Shown here: positions 1 to 13,091 of the stretch, piece after piece | Layout of the letters: each line of letters starts with the position of its first letter | Position numbering within the stretch: position 1 is the first letter of the stretch | The notes under the pieces: generated by a model | The model's input: the letters and a program-made list of their open reading frames with translations, nothing else | Database searches by the model: none | Told to the model about the DNA's origin: nothing | Assembly: GCF_019279795.1 (NCBI RefSeq) | Contig: NC_056750.1 | Location: forward strand, 824,429,812-824,493,811 | DNA length: 64,000 bases | DNA from: Protopterus annectens | Lineage: Eukaryota > Chordata > Ceratodontiformes > Protopteridae | Direction: 5' to 3' | Position numbers and translations under genes: made by a program

Positions 1-2858
1 TGGTCTCTGGGGTTCGTCACTAGATTTGGTTAGATTGCGCTAACATTTGAGGGTTATACAGAAATCTCTTTGGGTGGTCTCTGGGGTTTGCCACTAGATT
101 TGGTTAGATTGCACTAACATTTGTGGGTTATACAGAGATCTCCTTGGCTGGTCTCTGGGATTTGTCACTAGAATTGGTTAGATTGTGCTAACATTTGAGG
201 GTTATACAGAAAACTCCTTGGGTGATCTCTGGGGTTTGTCACTAGATTTGGTTAGATTGTGCTAACATTTGAGGGTTATACAGAAATCTCCTTGGGTGGT
301 CTCTGGGGTTCGTCACTAGATTTGGTTAGATTGCGCTAACATTTGAGGGTTATACAGAAATCTCTTTGGGTGGTCTCTGGGGTTTGCCACTAGATTTGGT
401 TAGATTGCACTAACATTTGTGGGTTATACAGAGATCTCCTTGTCTGGTCTCTGGGATTTGTCACTAGAATTGGTTAGATTGTGCTAACATTTGAGGGTTA
501 TACAGAAAACTCCTTGGGTGATCTCTGGGGTTTGTCACTAGATTTGGTTAGATTGTGCTAACGTTTGAGGGTTATACAGAAATCTCATTGGGTGGTCTCT
601 GGGGTTTGTCACTAGATTTGGTTAGATTGTGCTAACATTTGAGGGTTATACAGAAAACTCCTTGGGTGATCTCTGAGGTTTGTCACTAGATTTGGTTAGA
701 TTGTGCTAACATTTGAGGGTTATACAGAAATCTCATTGGGTGGTCTCTGGGGTTTGTCACTAGATTTGGTTAGATTGTGCTAACATTTGAGGGTTATACA
801 GAAATTTCCTTGGGTGGTCTCTGGGGTTTGTCACTAGATTTGGTTAGATTGTGCTAACATTTGAGGGTTGTACAGAAATCTCCTTGGGTGGTCTCTGAGG
901 TTTGTCACTAGATTTGGTTAGATTGTGCTAACATTTAAGGGTTATGCAGGAATCTCCTTGGGTGGTCTGCGGGGTTTGTCACTAGATTTGGTTAGATTAA
1001 GCTAACATTTGAGGGTTATACAGAAATCTCCTTGGGTGGTCTCTGGGGTTTGTCACTAGATTTGGTTAGATTGTGCTAACATTTGAGGGCTATACAGAAA
1101 TCTCCTTGGGTGGTCTCTGGGGATTGTCACTAAATTTGGTTAGATTGTGCTAACATTTGAGGGTTATACAGAAATCTCATTTGGTGGTATCTGAGGTTTG
1201 TCACTAGATTTGGTTAGATTGTGCTAACATTTGAGGTTTATACAGAAATCTCCTTGGGTGGTCTCTGGGGTTTGTCACTAGATTTGGTTAGATTTGCTAA
1301 CATTTGAGGGTTATACAGAAATCTCCTTGGGTGGTCTCTGGGGTTTGTCACTAGATTTGGTTAGATTTTGCTAACATTTGAGGGTTATACAGAAATCTCC
1401 ATGGGTGGTCTCTGTGGTTTGTCACTAGATTTGGTTAGATTGTGCTAACATTTGAGGGTTATACAGAAATTTCCTTGGGTGGTCTCTGGGGTTTGTCACT
1501 AGATTTGGTTAGATTGTGCTAACATTTGAGGGTTATACAGAAATCTCCTTGAGTGGTCTCTGGGGTTTGTCACTAGATTTGGTTAGATTGTGCTAACATT
1601 TGAGGGTTATACAGAAATCTCTTTGAGTGGTCTCTGGAGTTTCTCATTAGATTTGGTTAGATTGGGCTAACATTTGAGGGTTATACAGAAATCTCCTTGG
1701 GTGGTCTCTGGATTTTGTCACTAGATTTGGTTAGATTGTGCTAAAATTTGAGGGTTGTACAGAAATCTCCTTTGTTGGTCTCTGAGGTTTGTCACTAGAT
1801 TTGGTTAGATTGTGCTAACATTTAAGGGTTATGCAGAAATCTCCTTGGGTGGTCTGCGGGGTTTGTCACTAGATTTGGTTAGATTAAGCTAACATTTGAG
1901 GGTTATACAGAAATCTCCTTGGGTGGTCTCTGGGGTTTGTCACTAGATTTGGTTAGATTGTGCTAACATTTGAGGGCTATACGGAAATCTCCTTGGGTGG
2001 TCTCTGGGGATTGTCACTAGATTTGGTTAGATTGTGCTAACATTTGAGGGTTATACAGAAATCTCATTTGGTGGTATCTGAGGTTTGTCACTAGATTTGG
2101 TTAGATTGTGCTAACATTTGAGGTTTATCCAGAAATCTCCTTGGGTGGTCTCTGGGGTTTGTCACTAGATTTGGTTAGATTTGCTAACATTTGAGGGTTA
2201 TACAGAAATCTCCTTGGGTGGTCTCTGGGGTTTGTCACTAGATTTGGTTAGATTGTGATAACATTTGAGGGTTATACAGAAATCTCCTTGGGTGGCCTCT
2301 GGGGTTTGTCACTAGATTTGGTTAGATTTGCTAATATTTGAGGGTTATACAGAAATCTCCTTGGGTGGTCTCTGGGGTTTGTCACTAGATTTGGTTAGAT
2401 TGTGCTAACATTTGAGGGTTATACAGAAATCTCCTTGGTGGTCTCTCGAATTTGTCACTAGATTTGGTTAGATTGCGCTAACATTTTACGGTTATACAGT
2501 AATCTCCTTGGGTGGTCTCTGGGATTTGTCACTAGATTTGGCTAGATTGCTCTAACATTTGAAGGTTATACAGAAATCTCCTTGGGTGGTCTTTGGGGTT
2601 TGTCACTAGATTTTGTTAGATTGTGCTAACATTTGAGGGTTATGCAGAAATCTCCTTTGGTGGTCTCTGGGATTTGTGACTAGATTTGGTTAGATTGTGC
2701 TAACATTTGAGGGTTATACAGAAATCTCCTTGGGTGGTCTCTGGGATTTGTCACTAGATTTGGTTAGATTGCGCTAACATTTGAGGGTTATACAGAAATC
2801 TCCTTGGGTGGTCTCTGGGGTTTGTCACTAGATTTGGTTAGATTGCGCTAACATTTGA
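1..2858. repeat. Sat1: 74-bp tandem satellite, about 38.6 copies
   Basis: A head-to-tail repeat with a 74-bp unit, recognisable by the phrases 'tggtctctggggtttgtcac' and 'tagatttggttagattgtgc'. The array starts before base 1 and stops sharply after 'gctaacatttga' near 2858. Most units are 74 bp; a few have lost 2 bp ('gatttgctaac'). Point variants are shared between distant units, showing block duplications (see findings). No coding potential is seen. The strand label is arbitrary. Confidence 0.97.
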
Positions 2859-3225
2859 TAGTGCTGCTTAATGTGCTGGAGACTTTTTGCAGTATGGGAG
2901 GTTTACTCAAGCACAATACTGGTGGGCACTTAGTATTATGGATATATGGAAAACAATGGGTGGGAAGGTATTTAAACCGGTTACACAACTGACAGCAGCA
3001 ATGAAAGAGAAGAGAGAAGGACTTTGGAAATTAGGGTGCCATAAGGGGCTGAACCCATATACAAAGCCTTTTAAAGTCACAAGCAGATAAGGGCAGGAGG
3101 GTTGGGGAAATTCAGACTGGAGCTCTAATCTTATGGTTAGAACTTCAGAGCTTTTAGATTAATGTCTAAGTGGGGGATGGGGCGGACTCAAAGAACAATG
3201 AAAAACAGTATCAAGATAAACAGAC
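2859..3225. other. Single-copy spacer, no gene recognised
   Basis: Sequence between Sat1 and the 120-bp repeats. A 67-codon open frame at 2887-3090 (+) has no recognisable domain, and nothing else supports it as a gene. Confidence 0.5.
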
Positions 3226-3590
3226 AGGCACTGGAATGCAACTTTAATCAGGTATTTACAAATATAAAAAGTACTGAAGAAAATATCCTAGAGCAGAATT
3301 CACAGTACTGCCACTACTGCAATCCTACCACAGAATAACACACCAGACTAATGCAATGCTACTTTAAGTGGATATATACAGCTATAAAAGGTACTGAAGC
3401 ACAAATCTTGGAGCAGAATTCACAATACTGCCACTACTGCAACCTTACTGCACACTAATGCACCAGACTACTGGGATGCAACTTTAATTGGGTATATACA
3501 GATATAAAAAGTACTGAAGCACAAATCCTGAAGCAGAATTCGCAATACTGCCACTACTACAATCCTACAACAGACTAATGCACCAGAATA
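3226..3590. repeat. 120-bp tandem repeat, three copies
   Basis: Three adjacent copies with exactly 120-bp spacing: the 'actttaa' landmark falls at 3241, 3361 and 3481. Each unit carries 'gcagaattcacaatactgcc' or a close variant. Copies differ at several sites, so the array is old. No open frame is associated. Confidence 0.93.
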
Positions 3591-5857
3591 TGTAAAAATG
3601 TACCATTAATGGTGTAATAAATGACTAAATGGGGACATTTTAATTTTAGAAATCGAAGTGCTGTATAATGGATAAACAATGCTAAAATCTTGCAGCAATA
3701 CACAATCTCCACACAACTATATGACCAAGGTCCCAGAACAAGCTAAAAAAGTGCAAACAGATAACTTGCCTGGCTAAACCATTTAAAAAAAGAATCCCCA
3801 TACAGGTCACTATAAGTTCAACCTGAAATATTTAAGCAGTATTTGAAAAAGCCTTTTTTCTTCCATTTTCATGAAAAGCTGGTGTCTCATAACTCTCATA
3901 GTCTTTGCATTTTATGTGACTAAGCTGCATCTTTCTTTTTAATTAACAATATTCTCTAAATGCTTGGATTTAATATTTTATCTGCACACAATTATTCAGT
4001 ACAGTACCATGAATAGCATGGACTCTATATTGCATTTATTCTGAGCATTTTACTTTTTAAATAGCTCTATCATATTGCTAAATAGCACTCTTTGAATGTT
4101 GACTTTTACTTTTAATTAGCAGTGTCCTTTTATCCATGAAATTATATAACAGTATTGTCTTTATAAAATTATAGGGACAAATTTTAATGTGTTTACATAT
4201 TGTAGGTTTCAGCTATGATCAACATTACTTTCATAGGAATGCTTAATATTTTTAAGATATTTGTTGGAATACTGTTTCATTTTTATAAAGTTAATCTTGT
4301 AAAATGGTTTAAATTATACTTTAAAATTTGGGAAAGAGGCAATATCATGCAATAAATGTACACATTTAAAAAATGGTACCCAATATTCTTTTACTTGAAA
4401 ACTCAGGAATACAGACTGATGTCTGTTTTGATAAAAATGCAGACATTAAGGTTTTCATATAATATGGACAAAAATGAAGCCATGAAGGAAATGTTTCAGT
4501 TGTTAAATAACATAGTTGCACGTTAAGTTCACCACATTTATCAGTGCAATTTAGTAGAGAGGAAGCTGAAAATCTTGTATTCCATTCTTATGGCTGTCAC
4601 ATGCTCATAGTCTTGACACAGGTACTGACTGTACCACATATGAAGTAACAGAACATTAGTTTAGCTGTTCTTATCCTTTATTGCATGTGAGGCTTCACAA
4701 TCTAGTTCAATATAGGAAGAAATAATGATGCCCCAGAAGGAATGGATTCGTTTCATGGCTATATTTAATTGAAATTAAAGTAAATGTTAACATTAATGAG
4801 GCTAATGTTTAATAATCACAGTCATATACAACCTTGGTGGAAGAAAAATGCTATTGTCTTTCTCCACAAGTGCTAATTCTATAAGACAGTAATTATTAAA
4901 AGGCTGAAAAATCTCACGTATAAAACAATTATTAGATTGTCTTCTTAGCTTTAAGAACAACATATTGGAATACATTTTAAAAGATTGGTTGATAAATTAA
5001 GGAAAAGTCTTGTGATAATGCCTATAGTTGTTTGGTATTAACAAGCTTCAAATAATTGTAGATACAAATGAACGAAACTATAAATCTGGTTAAAGCATAC
5101 TTCTCAAACTGTCCAGAATTTTCTTATTGTTCTGAAATTGCATGTTGTTGCAAAACCTGTTTTTCTATTAACGTTTAAGTGCATTAGATGAAACTTTTAA
5201 AAAAATGAATCCTGATTTTGGGCATTTGTCCCAAATTATTTTGTGTCTGTCTAAATTCTTGAACAATGAATTTAAGAGGTATGGGTGAAGGAATGAAACA
5301 AAAGGATTACTATAGCTAACATCCAGGTTCTACTATAAAACACTGAGTGGCAAAAACCCAAGCATCAGAAATGCTGAAATCTAATGACCAAAACGGTTGA
5401 AAAGCAAAGTATAAATGTTTGTTGAAGTCCCCTGCATTCCTTAAACTTACATTTACAAACTCCACAGTCACACAAACTTGAAGGAGGAAGAAATCTCACA
5501 AAAGAATGGAATCACTGCAAACACACACTTAGAAATCACACAGACAGTGATTTCCTGGACAAAACAGTGATCGTTGCTGTGTTCCTCAACAATTGTACTT
5601 TGGACAAATGACACATATTTAATGAGTTTAAGTCTCAAGCTTACTGTTGCTGGCTTAGGAGAAAGAATATTTTGTTGAGCACCACCTATGCTTTAATATG
5701 TAAAAACATGAAGTCTACAAGTTTTACTAAAGTTTTTTACCATCTCAATCATGAGACAAATAATTGTCTAATTAATGATTGTCTAAAAAAAAACCATTTA
5801 GCTACATTTGGCTTAAGGAGTGTAACTTAATAGCAAAAATTAAGATCTTGAAAATAG
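3591..5857. other. AT-rich sequence, nothing recognised
   Basis: About 2.3 kb of AT-rich sequence with no long open frame, tandem repeat, inverted repeat or mobile-element motif that I can recognise on either strand. Ancient decayed repeats could be present. Confidence 0.5.
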
Positions 5858-6690
5858 GTTCATAGGTAAGTACTAGGCTAGCTGCCCTTGTGGGTCATTT
5901 TAACCCTAACCAATTTCCTGTTTGCTGCTTGAATTAACCTATCCCATTTGGTGTTAGACTGGTATTACCCATTTCATTACCTTTAATTATATATTACACC
6001 AGTGAGAAGATCATACAACAGATAATTTGATTGGACCCATGCATGGGATAAAGAATTAAGGAGCTGTCTCTGTTCATTGGTAGTACGAGGGCAGTTCTGG
6101 GGTAAATTTTCTGTTGCCCATCCATAGATCCAAAATGCACTTGAATATGGACAGGTATTAGCTTTGTTTTATGTGGATGGGAAGTCTGATTCAAAGTAGT
6201 GGTATCCTCTGTGTGATAAATCTGTCCCTCGTAACAATTCTGTTGATATTGCAGAAGAGGTTTCAATCCATAGACTAAGTATTTCTGACACCATTTGACT
6301 TGCTGATGTGTAGTAGGTCCCTGAATATTGGGTTGGAGGATTCCTTGTATGTCAGACACAGGTCTCCATTTAGTAGTCTATAGTATACAGAATATGGTAA
6401 CAGGCCTTTGAGTTGGTCTATTAAGGATATATTGTTTAGGCCTCATATCCTTTTATTAAGGTACTGCTCTGGGCATTCCAGCTGTTGCATGTGTCTGGAC
6501 AGATACATGCCAAAGAGGGTATTATACTCTATAATTGGCTTAATGAAGGATTAGTGAAGGGGGCAATGATATGTTTTAATTCAGACACAATCACTTTCTT
6601 TATAAGCTGCACAATATAGGAAAACTTTCTTATGAAAGTAGATACATATTGGTTGAAATTAAAGTGACTATCCACATTCATTTTTCAAAT
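5858..6690 (-). mobile_element. CR1/L2-type LINE, 5'-truncated 3' fragment
   Basis: Read on the minus strand, this matches the 3' end of the LINE at 56137-60070. From 6690 to about 6390 it encodes a decayed piece of the post-RT region (the 'LIRP..EY' and 'RHLQQLERPQK' blocks). After frameshifts, about 6390-6010 gives the C-terminal part, with 'NGDLCLTYK' and 'RDRFITQRIPLL'. The end is 'gggcagctagcctagtac' followed by 'ttacctatgaac' at 5858, the same tail as the other LINE copies and the SINEs. A 121-codon open frame at 5994-6359 (-) is an out-of-frame shadow of this region. Stops and frameshifts make it non-functional. Confidence 0.85.
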
Positions 6691-6720
6691 CCCAAACAAA
6701 TGTGTCAGCTCTTATTTCCA

Positions 6721-6731
6721 CAAAAAAAAAA

Positions 6732-6747
<16 letters not shown>
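6721..6747 (+). repeat. Poly(A) tract
   Basis: A run of about 27 A residues, followed by 'caagaacaaaaaaaac'. It may be the tail of an unrecognised retroposed sequence, but no flanking duplication is obvious. Confidence 0.8.
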
Positions 6748-6765
<18 letters not shown>

Positions 6766-7439
6766 TAAAAAGGAAGTTTTACAATTTATTTTCTGAAAAT
6801 AATAAGTTCACTGGCTTGTCAGGGGTAATAGCATTCTGAAAACTGTGTTTATTTTTAATAGGTCATTCCATTGTGATGCCAAAATGTGTCTGCCATTTAT
6901 GATCATTAATCATAATTTAGATAAAGATATTATTTGCATTTAATATACTAAAAAGGATATAGTTATTGATTAGTCAATGTGACTTGAAAATAAGTTATCA
7001 TAAAATGCATGAAGTATGTTTAGAATAAATTATATAATCAACTTAACAACTATGTAGCTGTTAATTTCTTTCTACTAATAACCCTTGAAATCTTATTTGG
7101 TGAAACAAGCCTTTATAGAGGCTATATTAAAAAGAAGTTGAAAAATCATTTGATATTTTATTAATATGAGAAATAAGAATACATTGGAAGAGATTAATAA
7201 ATCTTTACATCAGGTAATAAGAAGTGAAAATTACACAAAACATAATTTGGACAAATGTAAAACAAAATCTTAAAGTATTTGGTTCAGCAAAAGGAAATTT
7301 ATTTTTATTCACCCTTTGTTGACTGGGTTAGTGACCTCTTTTCAGATGATCCAAGGTGACATTTATACTACTAGTGGAAATTTGGTCAAGGCATTGGGGA
7401 ATTTCCCCTACTCTTGGTAGTAGGGACAAGAGTTTGTGT
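6748..7439. other. AT-rich spacer, nothing recognised
   Basis: About 690 bp of AT-rich sequence with no coding frame or repeat that I can identify. It may include the 5' leader of the Tx1-like element that follows. Confidence 0.4.
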
Positions 7440-7506
7440 GTACAATTATGGACTTCCTGTTCCAATTCCAGGTGCAGAGGCAGCCTAGACGAACAGGGAG
7501 AAAAAC

Positions 7507-8720
7507 ATGGCTGATTCAGCTTTTACTGAAACTGAAAAGAAAGTTGTTGAAAATGCAGTCAAAATGGTAGAATCACTGTCAGAAGTCTTTTCTGAGGATG
7601 TGGGTGCAGAAATTACAGTGATAGAGGGAAAGGAGATCAGGAAGGAAAAGGAGATCATAGCTGAAGCAGAGATGGATTCAGAGGAAAACTTCAGAGGATA
7701 TTGTTTGAAGGGGAGACAGTTACCTCTGAAAAAGGCATAATTGCAACCCTCCAGTCAGGGAGGTTGCAGTATAATTATTTGGTGGAAATGTTAAACCAAA
7801 GTCAGCCAAAAATGGAGTAGCAATTTCATGGACCAACACCATGGAAATAATAGAAGCAGAAAAAGGAGAGGAAGAGACTGTGCCAGAAAAAGTTCCAGAG
7901 ACAAAAAACGTATGGACAAACTGTTGGAGAAGGAACAAAGAAGAAAGATGAAATAAAAGAAACAAAAAGAAGTTTATGGTAAGTGTGACTAGTAAAAAAG
8001 AGAAAGTATGGACAGTTATGAGGTTTGGCACTCTGTCATAGTACCTCTGGGAGTGAAAGCAAAAGAGGTAAGAGCATTTATTTAATTAATAAAAACACTT
8101 TTTATGACTTGATATTTGAGACAGGGCAGGCCATGGGAAATGTTTTGGGTGCATATGAACAAAAAAAATTATCCGTGGTTAGAATATGTGGTGCTAGCTT
8201 TTTACAGACAAACAATGAAAAAGAACTAGAATAACATGTGTTAACTATATGTAAAGAAGTAAAGGACACTACAAAAATATATGATGAGAGAGGACTATGG
8301 ACTGGGGGAAGGGAACATGGAATAATATTGAAAATGGAAAATGATAATGTTATGCATGTACCCAGTATTATTAATGTAAATGGTAATAGGGATTTTGTGA
8401 AATACAGGGACCAACCAAAGACTTGTTATTTTTGTGGAAAAAATATCATTTAATGAGTGAATGTGATTTTAAAAATATGTTATTTATGTGGTAAAACATG
8501 GAATAATGCAAAAAATGTGATTTAAAGTACAAATGTGGTAATACTGGTCATTCATGGATAGAATGTGAAATGAATGTGCAAGAAAATGAAAATGAAATGA
8601 AGTTATACAGGAGAAAGAGATAGAAGAATGTGTTATACAAGAAAATGTAAAAAAAAAGTTACTGAAAAAGCAGGTGCACATGAAGTTACAGAAAGTAATA
8701 AGGAAAAAGAAACAGAGGAG
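7507..8720 (+). pseudogene. Tx1-like L1 ORF1 (nucleic-acid binding), copy A
   Basis: The intact part starts MADSAFTETEKK and is rich in Glu and Lys (7507-7740). A second stretch at 8238-8453 carries 'ERGLWTGGR', 'VMHVPSIINVNGN' and 'DQPKTCYFCGKN', the order seen in Tx1-like ORF1 proteins: RNA-binding-like fold, then CCHC knuckles. A further knuckle, 'CGNTGHSWIEC', can be read near 8535-8570. In this family ORF1 binds element RNA and forms the ribonucleoprotein. At least three frame breaks separate these pieces, so no full protein can be made. Copy B has the same blocks in the same order. Confidence 0.75.
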
Positions 8721-8849
8721 CCAAGTGAGAAATAAGCTAACTGGTGTACAGTAAGAAATAAAAATAATTTGATAAGGAATAGAGTTAAAGAAAGGAAATA
8801 AAATTTGAAAATATAATCCTTAGAGAAATAAGAACATTTTATTATATTA

Positions 8850-11800
8850 ACTGTTCGTAAAAGCTGAAAATATTAACTTTAAATGTGAACAGAAAAAAAA
8901 TCTTAAGAGGAGAATAGGTAGATTACAATGGCGTCTGCAGTAGAGAATAGGTAGATTACAATGGTGTGCTGCAGTAGAGAATAGGTATATTACAATGGTG
9001 TGCTACAGTAGAGAATAGGTATATTACAATGGTGTGCTGCAGTAGAGAATAGGTATATTACAATGGTGTGCTGCAGTAGAGAATAGGTATATTACAATGG
9101 TGTGCTGCAGTAGAGAATAGGTAGATTACAATGGTGTCTGCAGTAGAGAATAGGTATATTACAATGTTGTGCTGCAGTAGAGAATAGGTATATTACAATG
9201 GTGTGCTGCAGTAGAGAATAGGTATATTACAATGGTGTGCTGCAGTAGAGAATAGGTATATTACAATAGTGTCTGCAGTAGGTACACAGATTGTTTTAGA
9301 AGATATCAGATTATTAACAAAGGAAGAAAGAACACAAACTGAAAAATATTGGAATGGTGCTGCAGTTTGGAATATGGGGAAAGAAACCTGTTTGGGCATA
9401 TGTATTTTATGTCAGGAATGCATTAAATATTAGATGTACCATAGTGGAATTAGGAAGAATTATAATAATAGACATGAGATGGAAAAATATGTATATAGAA
9501 ATATAGCTTTATATGCATATATAACAAAACAAGAGAGAGAAATGATGTTTAAAAATATTCTTGAATATGTGTTAATATGGACATTGTAGTGATGGGTGGT
9601 TTTTAACTGAAACTTAAGAAAAATAAGAGCAATTGTGATGTTAAAATGGTTAAAGAAATTATGAAAAGTGGAAAGTTAAGTGTATGGGAGAATAATCACT
9701 CAACTTACAAAAGGAATGAAATTAGAACAGAAATTAATTATTTTTTTTAATATCTGATAGTTTAAAAGTTAAAAAAGGAATTAAGCATGTTGGATTTTTG
9801 TATCATGTGACTATATGGGGTAAAGTACAGCAAAATGAAGAATATATAAGAATGCAAAAAGGAATAAAGAGAATTAATGAAATAGAATTAGATTTAGAAG
9901 ATTTAGATTTAGAAGAGAAAAAAAGAACTTATGGAATTATGGAAAAATCATATAAGTATGAGAGTGTTTTATGAGAAATGTACTGTTTGGTGGCTTAATT
10001 TTAAAAAGAAATATAAAAAAGTGTTTTTAGAATGTATAAGGAAGAAAAGGAAAAAAGAAAATGAGAAATATAAGATATTAAGTCAAGAAATGTTTAGAAA
10101 CCTATTAGAGAAGAAAAACTCCTTTAATAAAAATGAAAGAGAAATATATAAAATAAATCTAATTAAAATGAACAGCCTGTTATATAAATTAAAAAATATA
10201 TTCTTTGCAAGGAAAAAAAGAGTTAGCACCATATTTAAGTAAAATAATAAAAGAAGGAAAATAATAAGAGAATTAAAGGATAAGGAAGGTAAGCTAATAA
10301 GACAACAAGAGGGAATACACAAAATAATTAAAGAATATGAATTGGAATTATTTGTTAAAAGAGGAGATAATGTAGAACAAATTTATAAAGGAGAAAAATT
10401 AAATAAGGAAGATAATTGGTATTTAGAGAAAAAATAACTATGAAAGAATTAAATGAAATTCTGAAAGATATTAACATGTATTTTGCAACAGGACAGGCAG
10501 AATCGAATATGGTATCTATAAAGAAATGAAAGAGTGGCAAAAAAATGTATAGAAGCTATGAATGAATGTTTAGAAACTAGAATTAAAGAGAAAGATATAT
10601 GTACAGGAATTATAAAAAGCATATTTAAAAAAGGAAATAAATAGGCGATACAAAATAGATCTATAATTTTGAATAATACAGATTATATTTTTTATGAGAA
10701 TAATAACAAAAAGGTTACAAAAAATGAATAGAATATATGACCAAAATGTATTCAGAAGAAAAGGTAAAGGAAGTCAAGAGTTCACATGGAAAGCAAGAGA
10801 AATAATGGATGATATAAATAAAAATGTAGAAGTGAAGGTTATGCTGGGGAATATAAGTAAAGTCTATGATAATATTCAATATAAATTAATATAGGGAATT
10901 TTGCAGGCATATAATGTAAGCAAAAAATATTACAAGTAATAAAATCTGTTTATGAAAGGAACTATGTGAAACTAAATATAAATGGCTGGATTGGGGAAGA
11001 AATAAAAAAAATAGAATGTGGAATAAAGAAGGGCTGTCCAGCTAATAGTGTAATTTTCTCATTAGTGATGAATGTAATAGTGAAGGAAATTAATAAAATC
11101 TCAAGTATTGGTGGATACAAAATGAATGAAGTACAATTGTCAATAATATATAATAATACAGATGATATTGTACTAATTGTTAAAAATAAAGTATGGCTGG
11201 ACGAAGTAAATGAAAAAATAAGTATAAATGTAAAAACATTGGTTTAAGTATATATAAAGAGAAAAGTAAAGGATTTGTTTTTAAAGATATGATAGGAGGT
11301 ACTGAGTTCAATGAAAAATATATAGATATATTAGGAATAATATTTGGGAAGAATGAATATGGGCAACAATAGTGGGATAATATAGTCAAAAGAAATAAAA
11401 GATATGGTTAATTTCTGGAAATCATATAGATTTTCATATAGAAATATATCATAGTTGCTGAACACCATGGTAATGGGAAAAATGGGAATTAATCATGATA
11501 ATATTTTCTTTTATATGGGGCTATAGGGATTTTTAAATATGAAAGCAGGGCAAGGAGGCTTGGGTTTAATAAATAGCATATGCTGCATCTTCAATTATAT
11601 ACAAGCTATTAAAAGGGCTATGAAGGAAAATAAAAACTTGATAGAAATGATAGTATAACTATAAAGAATTGTGAGAAGGAATGGAAGTTAAACAAGAAGT
11701 AACTCCATTGTGAATGAAGAAATGAAAGAATAGCAAGGCAAAAATTTGTTATGGAAAATGAAAAAGAATATATTTGAGAAAAATAGGAAGGAATGGTACT

Positions 11801-12060
11801 TAAATATTATTGCACTGATACATGGAAAGATTTACAAATATATAAGAAAAAAAGCCATAATGATGAGATATAATAATGATAAAAAGATTAAAGAATGTAA
11901 TGATTTTTATGGAGATTATCTATTAAAAAATTGCTGGTTAAGGCAAATACGCCATACAAAAAAGCAAGGTAGAATATGTAACAAATGTGGATAATTTGAG
12001 ACTACTGAGCATGTGGTTTTGAAATGTGAAAGAGTTAATAATCTGTGGAAATAAATATGT
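8850..12060 (+). pseudogene. Tx1-like L1 ORF2 (endonuclease-RT), copy A
   Basis: The endonuclease start is seen at about 8855-8910 and resumes after the minisatellite with 'VWNMGKETC' near 9370. The polymerase is clearest at 10966-11247: 'GIKKGCPA' matches RT motif B, and 'NNTDDIVLIV' matches motif C with the catalytic Asp pair kept but Thr before it. Near 10650-10700, 'ILNNTDYIF' matches the finger block that copy B keeps as 'NWRLVVLNNTNYKIF'. At about 11980-12050, 'ICNKCG' and, past a stop, 'FETTEHVVLKCERVNNLW' resemble the Cys/His block after the RT in Tx1 and related elements. Numerous stops and frameshifts make it dead. Confidence 0.75.
8910..9285 (+). repeat. 34-bp minisatellite inside L1 ORF2, about 11 copies
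   Basis: Tandem copies of a unit beginning 'gagaataggtatattacaat' and ending 'gtgctgcagta', 34 bp with one or two 32-bp variants. Copy B has the ancestral single version in 'acaagaagaattggaatagt' near 14790, so the array arose after the two copies diverged. It interrupts the endonuclease reading frame. Confidence 0.93.
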
Positions 12061-12286
12061 AAATATAATAAGGTAAAAAATATGTTAAAATTTGAGCAAA
12101 TAAATATGGACATAATAGAATTTGGTTATTATGGAGCATAAATACAGGAAGAAGTGAAAAAATGGACAGAGTAATATTTTATGTTTCATGGACTATATGG
12201 AATGAAAGACTGAATGAAATCAAATACAATGGAAATTGATTTTGACAAAGATTTTGGAAAAAATAATGCTTAAGTTGTGGATAAAA

Positions 12287-12906
12287 GGGTCTATATTAGA
12301 TCAGCGAACACTTAAACAAGCAAACGCTGATTGATCAACTTTATTTTAGCGAATGTTAAAAATATTGAAGCAACAGAAACTCAATTTTTTTCCTAGGGAA
12401 AGAATTTGGTTGTCCGTTTCTGTTTCTTCAGTATTTTCAGTGCTGTGGTGGAAAGTTACGGGTCAGATTCAGGTAAGTGTGCGATTGTGTGGATGTGAGT
12501 GTTAGGGTGGGTTAGGTGAGTTAGAGTTAGGGCTCGGGTTAGGTATGCGTGTGATTGTGTGAACGTGAGGGTTAGGGCAGGTTTAGGTGAGTTAGGGTTA
12601 GGGAGCGGGTGAGGTGAGTGTGCGATAGTGACGGACCTTAGGGTTAGAGTTTAGGTTAAGGTAAGTAGATAGTTAGTGGTGTGTGCATAGTTTAGTGTAG
12701 GGTTAGGTGTCAGATTTTAGGTGTATGTGTGTGGATTTCTGTTTGTTTGGTGTGTTTGTGATGTGTGCATGTGTTTTGGATCAGCGATTTGTTTCCCTAG
12801 GAAAAAAATCGCTGATCTGACAGTTCGAGATTGTAAACTTTCACTAACCTAAGGTCAATCAAACAGCGTTGGCTTTTTTAAGCATTCGCTGATCTAATAT
12901 AGACCC
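12287..12906. mobile_element. 620-bp terminal-inverted-repeat element with 9-bp target duplication
   Basis: Starts 'gggtctatattagatcag' and ends in the exact reverse complement of that run; the perfect terminal match is 22 bp and an imperfect one extends to about 50 bp. It is flanked by the 9-bp direct repeat 'tggataaaa' (12278-12286 and 12907-12915). No transposase frame is present, so it is non-autonomous. A 9-bp duplication fits Mutator-like elements best, but the superfamily is not proven. The middle holds degenerate TTAGGG-like runs (about 12505-12720). It has landed in the 3' part of L1 copy A. Confidence 0.92.
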
Positions 12907-13091
12907 TGGATAAAACAGTAGGGGAAATGCTTAAATTGAAGTTTATAATGTAGGGAGATTTGTAAATAATGCAAATTATCTCAATTTGTGCAAGAACCTG
13001 GTTACCACTCTCACCTAATACTTAGTGCAAAATTTACCATGACTGTAACTTATAGGCCATCTAGGACAATAGCAATGCAATAAAATATCTC

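Noticed and set aside
5994-6359. 121-codon minus-strand open frame as a possible gene
   Set aside because: Another frame of the same stretch matches the C-terminus of the LINE ORF2 at 56302-56580 and in 62836-63612, so this frame is a shadow of a decayed LINE fragment.
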